Source: Bacteroidales bacterium (GTDB lineage: Bacteria; Bacteroidota; Bacteroidia; Bacteroidales; Dysgonomonadaceae). Taken from it: DNA of 55,326 nt. Within the stretch, counting starts at the first letter, position 1. Every line of letters begins with the position of its first letter. Made by a program: the position numbers and the translations under genes. The notes below the pieces were generated by a model. That model was given only the letters and a program-made list of their open reading frames with translations. It made no database searches and was not told the DNA's origin. The stretch covers positions 1 to 55,326 of the forward strand of contig DUPB01000259.1 in NCBI GenBank assembly GCA_012838585.1, in the 5' to 3' direction. Of the stretch, positions 45,202-54,419 are shown one piece after another.

Positions 45202-48200
45202 TCATGTGGTTGTTTCCATGGATCTATATTCAGAAGGGGTCATGCCGAACTGTTTCTTGAAGCATTTTGAGAAATATTTCGGCGAGCTGAACCCAAGCTG
45301 GTAAGTAATATCTGAAATGTTAAATTCAGGGTGGTTAGAGAGAAGGAAAGTGGCTTTTTTCATCTTCATGGTGGTGATGAAATCGTTGGGGGTTTGGCCG
45401 GTTACCCCTTTTATCTTGTTAAACAGGCTGGTTCGTCCCAGGTTCATCTCCCTCGAAAACTCGTTGATACCGAATTCGGGGTTCTCCATGTTCTCCTCGA
45501 TTACCCGGCTGGCTTTTTCCAGGAACTCCCGGTCCATCTGGTTGGAGGCGATCGCGCCGGAGTTCAGGGCGGGTGAGGCAGCAAATCGTTCCTGTAACCT
45601 CTTCCTGCCGTTTACCAGGTTGTTGCACCTGGCCAACAGTATCGGTATCTCGAAGGGCTTGGTGATGTAATCATCCGCACCTAATTTCAAGCTCTCGATG
45701 GTCGAGTCGAGGGCAGTTTGGGCAGTGAGAAGTACCACCGGAATATGACAAACGGCAAAATTGCTCTTTATCTTCACGCACATTTCACTACCCGACATCC
45801 CGGGCATCATCAAGTCACTTAGCACGAGGTGAGGCTGATGCTCTAGGGTCTTGGCCAGCCCTTCATTCCCGTTGGTCGCCGTGATTACATTATAAGTCGG
45901 CTTGAAAACGACCTTCAGCACTTCCAATAACTCTTTGTTGTCCTCCACGATAAGGATGCTGTTTTGGTCGTCTCCCTCGTGATCGGTACCAGAGTCATTG
46001 GTTCGTTCTTTGATTCTGTTGCCCTCTTGTTCACCCCCCGGCAACCACTCTTTAGCCTTTTGGATACTTGCCTCGTTTGGATCCAGCACCGCTATTTTTT
46101 CTGATTCAAGGAAATGGTTTGATCCGTTAAGGAGGGTCACCTCGAACAGGCAGCCTTCTCCCGGTTCGCTCTCGAGGGTGATGGTCGCATGGTGTGCATC
46201 GACAATGCTCTTTGATAACGCCAACCCGATTCCCGTGCCGGGTGTCATCACATCGTCTCCTCCTTCGGCGGCCACTTGATAGAATTGATCAAAGACTTTA
46301 TCCTTTTCCTCGGGCGAGATGCCCACGCCACTATCTTTCACGGAGACCACCGTGCATCTCTCTTCCCGGATTACCCGGAACATTATCTTCCCATTTTCGG
46401 GGGTGAATTTGAAGGCGTTAGATAGCAGGTTGAAAAACACTTTTTGTAACTGGTTACGATCGAACCACACCTCGATGTTTTCGTTGGAGGCATAGAAAGA
46501 GTAATCAATAGGCTTGTGACTGGCATACTCCTCAAAAGCGAGGTACACTTCGTGCAGGTATGGTACGATATTGTACTTCCCGGCCTGTATGGTTAATTTA
46601 CCCTCGTCAATCTTTTGAAAGTCCAACAGCTCGTTAATCAGGTTCTTCATCAACGATACGTTCCTGTCAATGCTGGTGATAAGCGTTGAGGCAGCCATTT
46701 GCCCTTTCTCGTAGTTTTTCAGCATCTCTACCTGACTCGAGATGAGGGTGAGCGGCGTTCTGAACTCGTGTGATATGTTGGTGAAGAAGCGGGTCTTCAA
46801 TTGACTTACCTCTTCCAGGTGCTCCTTCTCTTTCTTCGCGTACCGGAGTGAGGACTCCAGCCTAATCTTGTTCCTCTCGTATCTCAGGTAAGAGCCGATT
46901 AACGCGATGGCAATCACCAGGTAGAGCAGATAGGCGATGGGACTCTTGTAAAAGGGTGGCTTCACCTTGAAGTGAATCTGCGCGTAAGCTTTTTCTGCTT
47001 GGGTTCGTGGCGATATTCCCGTTAACTCCAGGGTGTAGGTGCCGGCGTCAAGATTCATGAGGCTAACCTCATGTAGGCCGTTCCTAATCGGTATCCAGTC
47101 ATCCGAAAGTCCTTTTACCCTGTATCGGTATTGGTAAAGGTTGCGGGTCACGATGTTATCGGAAGCGAACTCGAATATCAGGTTCGATTGTTGGTGGTTA
47201 AACGTGAGCCTCTCCGCGTAAGGGAGGTGAGAGGGTAGCAACTTGGTTTCATCCCCTGGTAAAACTTCTCGGTTGTTGACCCACAGGTTGGTGAAGGAGA
47301 GTGTAAATGGTTTCAGATCCTCTTGGATTGCCCGTTCATTGAACGATACCATCCCGTTCATCCCGGCCACGAATACCTCACCATCTTCCTTGATGGTGAT
47401 ACCCCCGTTAAAGAGGGAGTTGAGGGAGAGGTTGTCGTGCGATACGGCGTGGACTCCCTCGCAGCTTCCCGGGTCGAGGTAGTAAAGGCCCTGGGTGGTG
47501 GTGATGAAGATAAGCCCCTGGGGAGATTCCGCGATATTGCTGACGTAATTGTTCTGCAGCCCACTGTTCTCTGATGTGTAGCGGGTAAACGAGGAGGTGT
47601 CTCGGTTGAACAGGTTGATACCTCCGCCGCTCGTTCCAACCCATAGTCTGCCAGCGGAATCTACAAGCAGTTTGGTCGCGTTGTTGTTGCTTAGTGTATT
47701 CGGGTTATCAAGGTCGTGAAAAAAGGAGCGTGTCTCTCCCGTGTTGAGGTTATGCTTGTAAAGTCCTCGGCTCGCGATCCAGAGGGTCTCCTCGTTATCG
47801 ATGACTATATCCACGAAGTAGGTGATGTGCTGGTGCAGACGATCCGAGAAAACGGAAAACGTACCACTCTCCTTGTTAAACAGGTAGAGGCCGTTGTAGG
47901 TGGCTATCAGGTAGTTTCCCTTGTAGGGGAGTATCTTTCGGACGATGTTGGACTGGTCAAGCTCAGGCCTGATGTCCGGGAACTCCTTGACCTTTTGGGT
48001 GGTAAGGTCGAGGATGCGGACTCCCTCTAGGTGTAACCCCAGGTACAACTTGTTGTCCGCTTTGTCGTGGTAAGCCGATTTGATATTCACGTTCCTAAGC
48101 CCCGGTACATCGTGGTAAGTTTTATCGCGCGTGTTGTAGGCGATTAACCCATCGCCCTCGGTACAGAGGAGCACGGTTTGTTCACCGTAAGGAACGATAT

Positions 48201-49386
48201 CGCTTATTATGGGGAAGGGACGGCTGGCAAATCGGCCTTTCACCAGGTTGTGAAAGGTATAGGTAGGGGATTGAGGGTGAAAGTAGTTAACTCCTCCAAA
48301 GTAGGTACCGACCCATATGTTCCCGTATTTGTCTTTGTACAGTGACCATACCGATTGGTTGGAAAGGCTTCGGTTATCGTGTACCTCCGAATCGTAGTGG
48401 TAGAAAAGGGAGCGCACCTCATCAAGCTTATCGAGGCCATTCATCGTGCCAATCCATAGGTCGCCGTTTCCATCCTCTTGAACCGCCCGAACGAAATTGG
48501 ACGACAACCCTTTAGCCGGTTCTAACGGGTTCTGCTTGTAATGTACGATGTGCCACCCTTGGTCAGGATAACAGGTGTTACTTGTATCACCGGCATCAGC
48601 AGTATCAGCTGTTTTGTCAGCGTTACCGGTTTTGGTATTCTCGCTAATCCTTCTGATTTTGAAAAGGCCGTTTTCCCAGGTACTCACCCACAGGTTCTGG
48701 CGAGAGTCTTCGAAAAGAGAGGATACGCGGCTTTCCGGATCCAGTATCCGTGTGGTTTTTCCGTCAGGGCAAACCTCGAAGACACCTGACGCGATGGTAC
48801 CCACCGCCAGGCGATGTCCTGATAGCGGGAGGAGGACGGTTATTTCGGCTCCCTCATCGAGCATGGTTACCCGATGGGTTCTCCCATTTTCGAGGGCAAA
48901 GATGGCGTTATCATTCGCGTAAAAGAGTGTATCGTACGCCCAATTCATGGCGTTCACCTGCATGGGTACACGCTGGGATATTGCCCCGCTCTTGAGGTCG
49001 AACTCATCGATGCCGTTTTGGGTATGGATAAAAACAGTCCCGTTCGAGTTGCCGTGAATTGCCTTTATCAGGTTGCCTGATAACGAGTTGGATGGATCCC
49101 CCGTGGGATGGAGGGTTCTCATCGATGAGCCGTTGTAGATGTTTACCCCCTCGCGCGTTCCAAACCACATATTCCCCAGCTCATCTTGGAAAATGGCCAT
49201 TACAGACAGCTGAGAGAGTCCCTCTTCAATACCTATTTTGGAGAAACTAACGGTAGAAGGGTCGGAACCATAAAGGAACCACCCGAATGAGAGGTGTAGA
49301 AGCAGGAGGATCGCTCCTCGCCTCCACCCATCTTTTTTTTTCACAGCCAGACCGCTCGCTTTCATCTTCAACTTTGCAAACCTCAC
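45202..49386 (-). CDS. Hybrid two-component system sensor/regulator (HTCS 2)
   Basis: 1394 aa: reg_prop repeats, Y_Y_Y, FFTNISHEFRTPLTLI, HATPase, receiver LSDLMMPGMSG, AraC HTH ISDITYQLGFSSPKYFSKCFKKQFGMTPSEYR. Start may be ATG at 49365. Confidence 0.95.
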   Translation of the reverse strand: MRFAKLKMKASGLAVKKKDGWRRGAILLLLHLSFGWFLYGSDPSTVSFSKIGIEEGLSQLSVMAIFQDELGNMWFGTREGVNIYNGSSMRTLHPTGDPSNSLSGNLIKAIHGNSNGTVFIHTQNGIDEFDLKSGAISQRVPMQVNAMNWAYDTLFYANDNAIFALENGRTHRVTMLDEGAEITVLLPLSGHRLAVGTIASGVFEVCPDGKTTRILDPESRVSSLFEDSRQNLWVSTWENGLFKIRRISENTKTGNADKTADTADAGDTSNTCYPDQGWHIVHYKQNPLEPAKGLSSNFVRAVQEDGNGDLWIGTMNGLDKLDEVRSLFYHYDSEVHDNRSLSNQSVWSLYKDKYGNIWVGTYFGGVNYFHPQSPTYTFHNLVKGRFASRPFPIISDIVPYGEQTVLLCTEGDGLIAYNTRDKTYHDVPGLRNVNIKSAYHDKADNKLYLGLHLEGVRILDLTTQKVKEFPDIRPELDQSNIVRKILPYKGNYLIATYNGLYLFNKESGTFSVFSDRLHQHITYFVDIVIDNEETLWIASRGLYKHNLNTGETRSFFHDLDNPNTLSNNNATKLLVDSAGRLWVGTSGGGINLFNRDTSSFTRYTSENSGLQNNYVSNIAESPQGLIFITTTQGLYYLDPGSCEGVHAVSHDNLSLNSLFNGGITIKEDGEVFVAGMNGMVSFNERAIQEDLKPFTLSFTNLWVNNREVLPGDETKLLPSHLPYAERLTFNHQQSNLIFEFASDNIVTRNLYQYRYRVKGLSDDWIPIRNGLHEVSLMNLDAGTYTLELTGISPRTQAEKAYAQIHFKVKPPFYKSPIAYLLYLVIAIALIGSYLRYERNKIRLESSLRYAKKEKEHLEEVSQLKTRFFTNISHEFRTPLTLISSQVEMLKNYEKGQMAASTLITSIDRNVSLMKNLINELLDFQKIDEGKLTIQAGKYNIVPYLHEVYLAFEEYASHKPIDYSFYASNENIEVWFDRNQLQKVFFNLLSNAFKFTPENGKIMFRVIREERCTVVSVKDSGVGISPEEKDKVFDQFYQVAAEGGDDVMTPGTGIGLALSKSIVDAHHATITLESEPGEGCLFEVTLLNGSNHFLESEKIAVLDPNEASIQKAKEWLPGGEQEGNRIKERTNDSGTDHEGDDQNSILIVEDNKELLEVLKVVFKPTYNVITATNGNEGLAKTLEHQPHLVLSDLMMPGMSGSEMCVKIKSNFAVCHIPVVLLTAQTALDSTIESLKLGADDYITKPFEIPILLARCNNLVNGRKRLQERFAASPALNSGAIASNQMDREFLEKASRVIEENMENPEFGINEFSREMNLGRTSLFNKIKGVTGQTPNDFITTMKMKKATFLLSNHPEFNISDITYQLGFSSPKYFSKCFKKQFGMTPSEYRSMETTT

Positions 49387-49396
49387 GAATATAAGA

Positions 49397-49404
49397 CAAA
49401 CCTA
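49397..49404 (-). promoter_or_regulatory. Possible -7 element for HTCS 2
   Basis: TAGGTTTG on minus strand; no clear -33 element. Confidence 0.35.
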
Positions 49405-49470
49405 CATAAAATAAATCGAACAGGGAAGCACGTTGTCGTTAAAAGAGCGATAAACGGTTCGCGGTTAACT

Positions 49471-50853
49471 TCACGTCGGTTTTTTCTCCAAGGGGGTGAT
49501 CGTGCTTAAGTCGCCGATCATCACCGGTTGTCCCGAAGCGATGCTTTTCCTGGCCGCGATGCCTATCAAGCAGGCCAAGGCCCCGTCTCTTACCCCTGCC
49601 ATCTGCTTGAGCGGATCGGGGGTGTTCGGGATAAATATCTGGTCCTTTAAGAGTTTGTCGCCACCGCCGTGTCCCCCTCCTTGCGGGATCTGTATGTACT
49701 GTCTTCTCCCGAAGTTCTTGAAGACGACGATCTCATCGTAGTTCGCGTCGGAGGTAGGTCTGGACTCCTGTATCCAGGCATCCATGCGCCCTTTGGTCCC
49801 GTTGAACGCGATTCGGTATCCCTCGTAAGGGGAATAGGCGGTGAGCGAGTAAGAGACCTGTACGCCATTCTTGTACTTGATGGTTGCAGCCATCTTGTCA
49901 TAGATGTTTACGTCGTTCCTGAACACGCAGCCATCGCGATGGTAACCGTCGTACTTCTCGTTGTCCACGTACAGGCGGGTGAGGAGTTTGTCGGCGGTAA
50001 TATCGAAGTAGAAGTCGCACTGTTTCGTGTGGGGGCAGCTCCTACAGTTGGTGGCCCTGAACGGTCCGTTTTTCCCGTAAAACTCCAGGTCGCCCAACGC
50101 GTAGACCGATTCGGGATCGCTCTCTATCCACCAGTTGAGCAGGTCGAAGTGGTGGCTCGCTTTGTGCACCCACAGCGATCCCCCCTTTTCCACGAGCCGG
50201 TGCCACCGGCGGAAGTAGGCTGCCCCGTGCGAGGTGTCGAGGTACCAGTGGAAGTCCACCGAGGTGATCTCGCCTATTTCGCCCGACCGGATAATCTCCC
50301 ACATCTTGGCCCGGTGTGGGGAATAGCGGTAGTTGAAGGTGACGCGGCAATTTTTGCCGGTTCTTTTTTCAGCGTCGATGATGCGCTGGATCTTTTTCTC
50401 GTCGATGGCCATCGGTTTCTCGCAGATGATATCTGCCCCCATCTCCATCCCCTTCTCGATGAAGAGGTCGTGCGTATCGTCATCACTGGTCACGATGAGA
50501 ACCTCTGGTTTCGTCACGCGCATCATCTCCTCGAAGTCGGTGAAGGTGGGGCAGTCAGCACCAATTATCTCTTTGCCCACGGCCAACCGACCGGGGTTGT
50601 GGTCGCATAAGCCCACGAACTCTATATATTCGGGGTACTCGTCGAGTATGTCTCTCCCCCACATTCTTACGCCCCTTATGCCCGTGCCAACCAGGGCTAT
50701 TCTCATTTTCTCGTTTTTTTCACGGGCCTTGGTTACGTTGTTCGCGAGGATCTTTGAGCTTGGATCCAGGACCGTTGTTCCCGCGATCGCCCCGGAGACC
50801 GCCAGGAACGTCCTTCTTGACATGTTGTTTTTTTCGTTGTTCATGTTGTTCAT
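49471..50853 (-). CDS. Gfo/Idh/MocA family oxidoreductase with Tat-type signal
   Basis: MSRRTFLAVSGAIAGTTVL; RIALVGTGIRGVRMWGRDIL; ICEKPMAIDEKKI; FNYRYSPHRAKM; CRSCPHTKQCDFYFD. Confidence 0.9.
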   Translation of the reverse strand: MNNMNNEKNNMSRRTFLAVSGAIAGTTVLDPSSKILANNVTKAREKNEKMRIALVGTGIRGVRMWGRDILDEYPEYIEFVGLCDHNPGRLAVGKEIIGADCPTFTDFEEMMRVTKPEVLIVTSDDDTHDLFIEKGMEMGADIICEKPMAIDEKKIQRIIDAEKRTGKNCRVTFNYRYSPHRAKMWEIIRSGEIGEITSVDFHWYLDTSHGAAYFRRWHRLVEKGGSLWVHKASHHFDLLNWWIESDPESVYALGDLEFYGKNGPFRATNCRSCPHTKQCDFYFDITADKLLTRLYVDNEKYDGYHRDGCVFRNDVNIYDKMAATIKYKNGVQVSYSLTAYSPYEGYRIAFNGTKGRMDAWIQESRPTSDANYDEIVVFKNFGRRQYIQIPQGGGHGGGDKLLKDQIFIPNTPDPLKQMAGVRDGALACLIGIAARKSIASGQPVMIGDLSTITPLEKKPT

Positions 50854-50950
50854 TCTGTTAATGGGTGTGTTGCGCCATATTCAAATGCCGTTTCAGGTTG
50901 TTTTTTGCTCTCACGTTGAACGGCTATTCCTTTTTTAACGTAAGCGTGCG

Positions 50951-50962
50951 GGGTGTACACCC
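50951..50962. repeat. 12-bp perfect palindrome GGGTGTACACCC between pectate-lyase-like and Gfo/Idh genes
   Basis: Read directly; on minus strand also GCGGG-TGTACAC-CCCGC. Confidence 0.8.
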
Positions 50963-51030
50963 GCGATATTCTAAAAGATCTTTACTTTAAAAGCAAAAAT
51001 AGCTAAAAATTCGGAGATAGCCGCGCTTTA

Positions 51031-52542
51031 TCACTTATCAACTATCATCAGATGCTCGATTAAGCTGTTTATATACACTTCGATATTGGTATAAGTTTTG
51101 CTAAGGTCGTACCCACTGGATACATCCTTGCCGACCTCTAAACCATGTTTCCTTTTCCACTCGTCGGGTATGCCATCCCCCGCGCTGTTTTTAGGTACTT
51201 CCGCGGATGCATGTTTAGGCCACCCTCCCACATCTTCTTGCGAATCGATGATGCCGTATCTGCTTCCCTTGGATCCCGTGTAGGTGTAGGTGCCCTCTCG
51301 CACCTCGTATACCACGCGGGTATCGACGATGTCCCTGGCGAGCGATGCGCCACCGAACTTTAACACCGCTTCGTACGCTTCAAATGGGGTATGGGTGGTC
51401 ACGTTGTCGTCAATGGGATGTGGTTTGAATAGGCGCATCGCCTTTTTGTCCTCTTCAGAGACCGTTCCGTACGATTCGCGAAACTGGTTGTACACCCCGT
51501 AGGCCCAGTTGTTATCGGTTGCTCGCGGGCTCCCGTGGACGTAGTTCCCATCAATAAAGAACTTGCCCCACACGTTGTAAGTCGGCTTGGAGGCGTCGTC
51601 CATATACTTGCCTATGCTGATGATACGTTCCCGGTGTCGCGAAGCGGGTCCCGGTTTATAGTAGTTGGCCACGATATTCACGTTGCACGCATCCGCACCG
51701 TAAACACTGTTGTTGCCCCAGTTGTATATCACGTTGTTCCGAAAATCGATCAGGTTGGTCAACGCGAACGGATCGCCCTCGTACTCTCCAAAGCGGGGGT
51801 TACGGCTATCGTGATGGGCCATCAGGTTGTGATGGAACGATGCCCTGCGCCCGCCCCAGATCCCGCCGTAACCATGTGCTCCTTTTGGGTGGGCGGAGTT
51901 TCGCAAACTTTCCGTGATGAAACACCATTGCAACGTGAAGTCGCTATTCCAGTAAAAAGAGACGCACTCATCGATAGACCAGCTCATAGAGCAGTGGTCT
52001 ATAATGACATTTGTTTGATTGCGTCCCCCCAACGCATCCGCCTCAACGCGGAGGCGATCGCCCAGCCTGAAACGCATGAAGCGGATAATCACGTTGCTCG
52101 CGTCAACGAACACTTCCTGGTTTGCAACGGTAATGCCATCTCCCGGGGCGGTTTGTCCCGCTACCGTGAGGTCGCCGTTTCTTATGGTTAATCGACTCTT
52201 CAGTTTAATGATACCTGAGACCTCGAACACCACGGTACGGGATCCCGATGCGGTCAATGCTGCACGCAGCGAGCCCGGGCCGGAGTCATTCAGGTTGGTC
52301 ACCTTAATTACCCTACCTCCTCTTCCGCCCGTGGTGTGTTTTCCAAACCCTTCGGCGCCGGGGAAAGCGAGCACTTTTCCTTCACCAGGATTGGACTGAC
52401 CCCCGTTCTCTTCTCCATTTTGTTCAGTCTGTTCCGGTGAGTTAGGTTGCTCTTTCGTCACATCCTCTTTCGAGCAGGAGAGCAGTAGGAGGGTGGCAAG
52501 TGCAAGGCATAAAACGCGCGATATGTAGGTTGTCGATAGCAT
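51031..52542 (-). CDS. Pectate-lyase-like (PL1-like) right-handed beta-helix lipoprotein
   Basis: ORF track start 52722; ATG at 52542 gives lipoprotein signal MLSTTYISRVLCLALATLLLLSC. AFPGAEGFGKHTTGGRGGRVIKVTNLNDSGPGSLRAAL; NVIIRFMRFRLGDR; NVIIDHCSMSWSIDE. Confidence 0.85.
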   Translation of the reverse strand: MLSTTYISRVLCLALATLLLLSCSKEDVTKEQPNSPEQTEQNGEENGGQSNPGEGKVLAFPGAEGFGKHTTGGRGGRVIKVTNLNDSGPGSLRAALTASGSRTVVFEVSGIIKLKSRLTIRNGDLTVAGQTAPGDGITVANQEVFVDASNVIIRFMRFRLGDRLRVEADALGGRNQTNVIIDHCSMSWSIDECVSFYWNSDFTLQWCFITESLRNSAHPKGAHGYGGIWGGRRASFHHNLMAHHDSRNPRFGEYEGDPFALTNLIDFRNNVIYNWGNNSVYGADACNVNIVANYYKPGPASRHRERIISIGKYMDDASKPTYNVWGKFFIDGNYVHGSPRATDNNWAYGVYNQFRESYGTVSEEDKKAMRLFKPHPIDDNVTTHTPFEAYEAVLKFGGASLARDIVDTRVVYEVREGTYTYTGSKGSRYGIIDSQEDVGGWPKHASAEVPKNSAGDGIPDEWKRKHGLEVGKDVSSGYDLSKTYTNIEVYINSLIEHLMIVDK

Positions 52543-52571
52543 GGCGTAATACTCTACAAGATTTACGCCTA

Positions 52572-52579
52572 CAAATGTA
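52572..52579 (-). promoter_or_regulatory. Possible -7 element for pectate-lyase-like gene
   Basis: TACATTTG on minus strand about 30 bp upstream of ATG 52542; -33 unclear. Confidence 0.4.
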
Positions 52580-52686
52580 AACAATATTTTACCAGTGAGG
52601 GGCAGTAAATAGGTTTTTAAAGGGCGATAAGTTGGTTTATTCGTTAGAAAAAGAAAGTAAAAGGGTGAAAAAATGACCGCAAATTG

Positions 52687-52694
52687 TATATTTG
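52687..52694 (+). promoter_or_regulatory. Possible -7 element (distal promoter) for uxaC operon
   Basis: TATATTTG about 180 bp upstream of uxaC; weak -33. Confidence 0.45.
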
Positions 52695-52802
52695 TAGGAT
52701 GACGTAACGAAGGAAAAGACAATGGTAAGAAAGGACGATTTTGGACAATGTACGATGCGACAATTAAACCATCAGGTCGCGGTTAAACTAAACTAAAATG
52801 AG

Positions 52803-52810
52803 TACCTTTG
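52803..52810 (+). promoter_or_regulatory. Possible -7 element (proximal promoter) for uxaC operon
   Basis: TACCTTTG about 60 bp upstream of uxaC; weak -33. Confidence 0.4.
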
Positions 52811-52870
52811 ACAACACGCTGCATTTTAAGCTATCCTTTTAATAAGTATCTTTTTTAAATAATCATCAAT

Positions 52871-54277
52871 ATGAGGAGTTTTATTCACGACGATTTTTTG
52901 TTACAGACGGATGCCGCGAAGCAGCTCTACCATGAGCATGCGGCGAAACAGCCTATCATCGATTACCACTGCCATTTGGATCCCGAGTACATCGCGAGGG
53001 ATCACTCGTTTGACAACCTGGGACAAATATGGCTGGAGGGAGACCACTACAAGTGGCGCGCGATGCGAACCAATGGAATCGCGGAGAAGTACTGCACCGG
53101 CAAAGAGACCAGCGACTGGGAGAAGTTCGAGCAGTGGGCGGCGACAGTACCTTACACCATGCGGAACCCGCTGTATCACTGGACGCACTTGGAACTGAAG
53201 AGGGCGTTCGGGGTTGATAAGTTGTTGAACCCGTCTACCGCGAAGGAGATTTACGACGAATGCACCGCGAAGCTTCGAACGCCGGAGTACTCTGCCCGCG
53301 GGCTGATGAAAAAGTTCCGGGTGGAGGTAGTCTGCACGACTGATGATCCGATTGACAGCTTGGAGCACCACCTCGCGCTCAAGGAGGAGGGGTTCGAGAT
53401 AAAGGTGCTGCCCACCTGGCGACCCGATAAGGCGATGGCGGTAGAGGATCCCGTGGCGTACCGCGCTTACGTGGAGAAACTGTCGGAGGTGTCCGGGGTG
53501 GGCATCAGCCGGTTTAGTGACCTGATCGAGGCGTTGCGCGTGCGGCACGACTTTTTCGCGAGCGTGGGGTGCAAGCTCTCCGACCATGGTGTCGAGGAGT
53601 TTTATGCCGAACCGTACACACAGGCCGATATCGACCAGATTTTCAATAAGGTGTACGGCGGGAACGAGCTCTCGAAAGAGGAGGTGCTGAAGTTCAAGTC
53701 GGCCATGCTGCACGAAGGTGCGGTGATGGATTGGGAGAAAGGGTGGACGCAACAGTTCCACTACGGCGCCATTCGGAATAACAACACCCGCCTGTTTAAC
53801 CAGGTGGGCCCCGACACGGGATTCGACTCGATCGGTGACTTCAACGTGGCGAAGGCGATGAGCCGATTCTTCGATCAGCTCGACAAGAAGAACCAACTGA
53901 CTAAGACCATCATCTACAACCTGAATCCCAAGGATAACGATATGGTGGCCACCATGATTGGCAATTTCCAGGATGGTTCGGTTGCCGGGAAGATGCAGTT
54001 CGGGTCGGGTTGGTGGTTCCTGGACCAAAAGACCGGGATGGAGGCACAGATGAACTCCCTCTCCAACTTGGGGCTGCTGAGCCGCTTCGTGGGTATGCTT
54101 ACCGATTCGCGCAGCTTCCTTTCTTACCCGCGCCACGAGTACTTCCGCAGGATATTGTGCAACCTCCTGGGGAACGACGTGGAGCAGGGGCTGCTTCCCG
54201 TTTCGGAGATGCCTTTCCTGGGTGAGATGATAGAGAATATATCGTATAAAAATGCGAAGCACTATTTTGACTTTTAA
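52871..54277 (+). CDS. uxaC: Uronate isomerase (glucuronate/galacturonate isomerase)
   Basis: 468 aa; PIIDYHCHLDPEYIARDHSFDNLGQIWLEGDHYKWRAMR; VVCTTDDPIDSLEHH; SRSFLSYPRHEYFRRILCNLLG. Confidence 0.96.
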   Translation: MRSFIHDDFLLQTDAAKQLYHEHAAKQPIIDYHCHLDPEYIARDHSFDNLGQIWLEGDHYKWRAMRTNGIAEKYCTGKETSDWEKFEQWAATVPYTMRNPLYHWTHLELKRAFGVDKLLNPSTAKEIYDECTAKLRTPEYSARGLMKKFRVEVVCTTDDPIDSLEHHLALKEEGFEIKVLPTWRPDKAMAVEDPVAYRAYVEKLSEVSGVGISRFSDLIEALRVRHDFFASVGCKLSDHGVEEFYAEPYTQADIDQIFNKVYGGNELSKEEVLKFKSAMLHEGAVMDWEKGWTQQFHYGAIRNNNTRLFNQVGPDTGFDSIGDFNVAKAMSRFFDQLDKKNQLTKTIIYNLNPKDNDMVATMIGNFQDGSVAGKMQFGSGWWFLDQKTGMEAQMNSLSNLGLLSRFVGMLTDSRSFLSYPRHEYFRRILCNLLGNDVEQGLLPVSEMPFLGEMIENISYKNAKHYFDF

Positions 54278-54419
54278 CTGCCTGAAGGCTCAAAACAGAT
54301 AAACCAAATCAACTCTTGTATGTCGTTTTTTGCTTTCGAGAAAAGGACCGCGTGAATATCTGCAAAGTGAGGTTGAAAGCAATCAAACCTGAACGAAAAA
54401 GTTGAGAAAAGCAACTATA

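Noticed and set aside
45191-45209. ATGTCT...ATGTGG motif resembling ATGTCT...ATGTGG near 24500-24524 as a shared HTCS operator
   Set aside because: Spacing differs (13 vs 19 bp) and the copy here overlaps the HTCS 2 coding end; likely coincidence.
49669-50610. 313-aa plus-strand ORF opposite the Gfo/Idh gene
   Set aside because: Antisense shadow ORF of a well-supported oxidoreductase.
52901-54262. 453-aa minus-strand ORF opposite uxaC
   Set aside because: Antisense to a clear full-length uxaC; composition (His/Arg/Val-rich, no recognisable motifs) is typical of codon-bias shadow ORFs.
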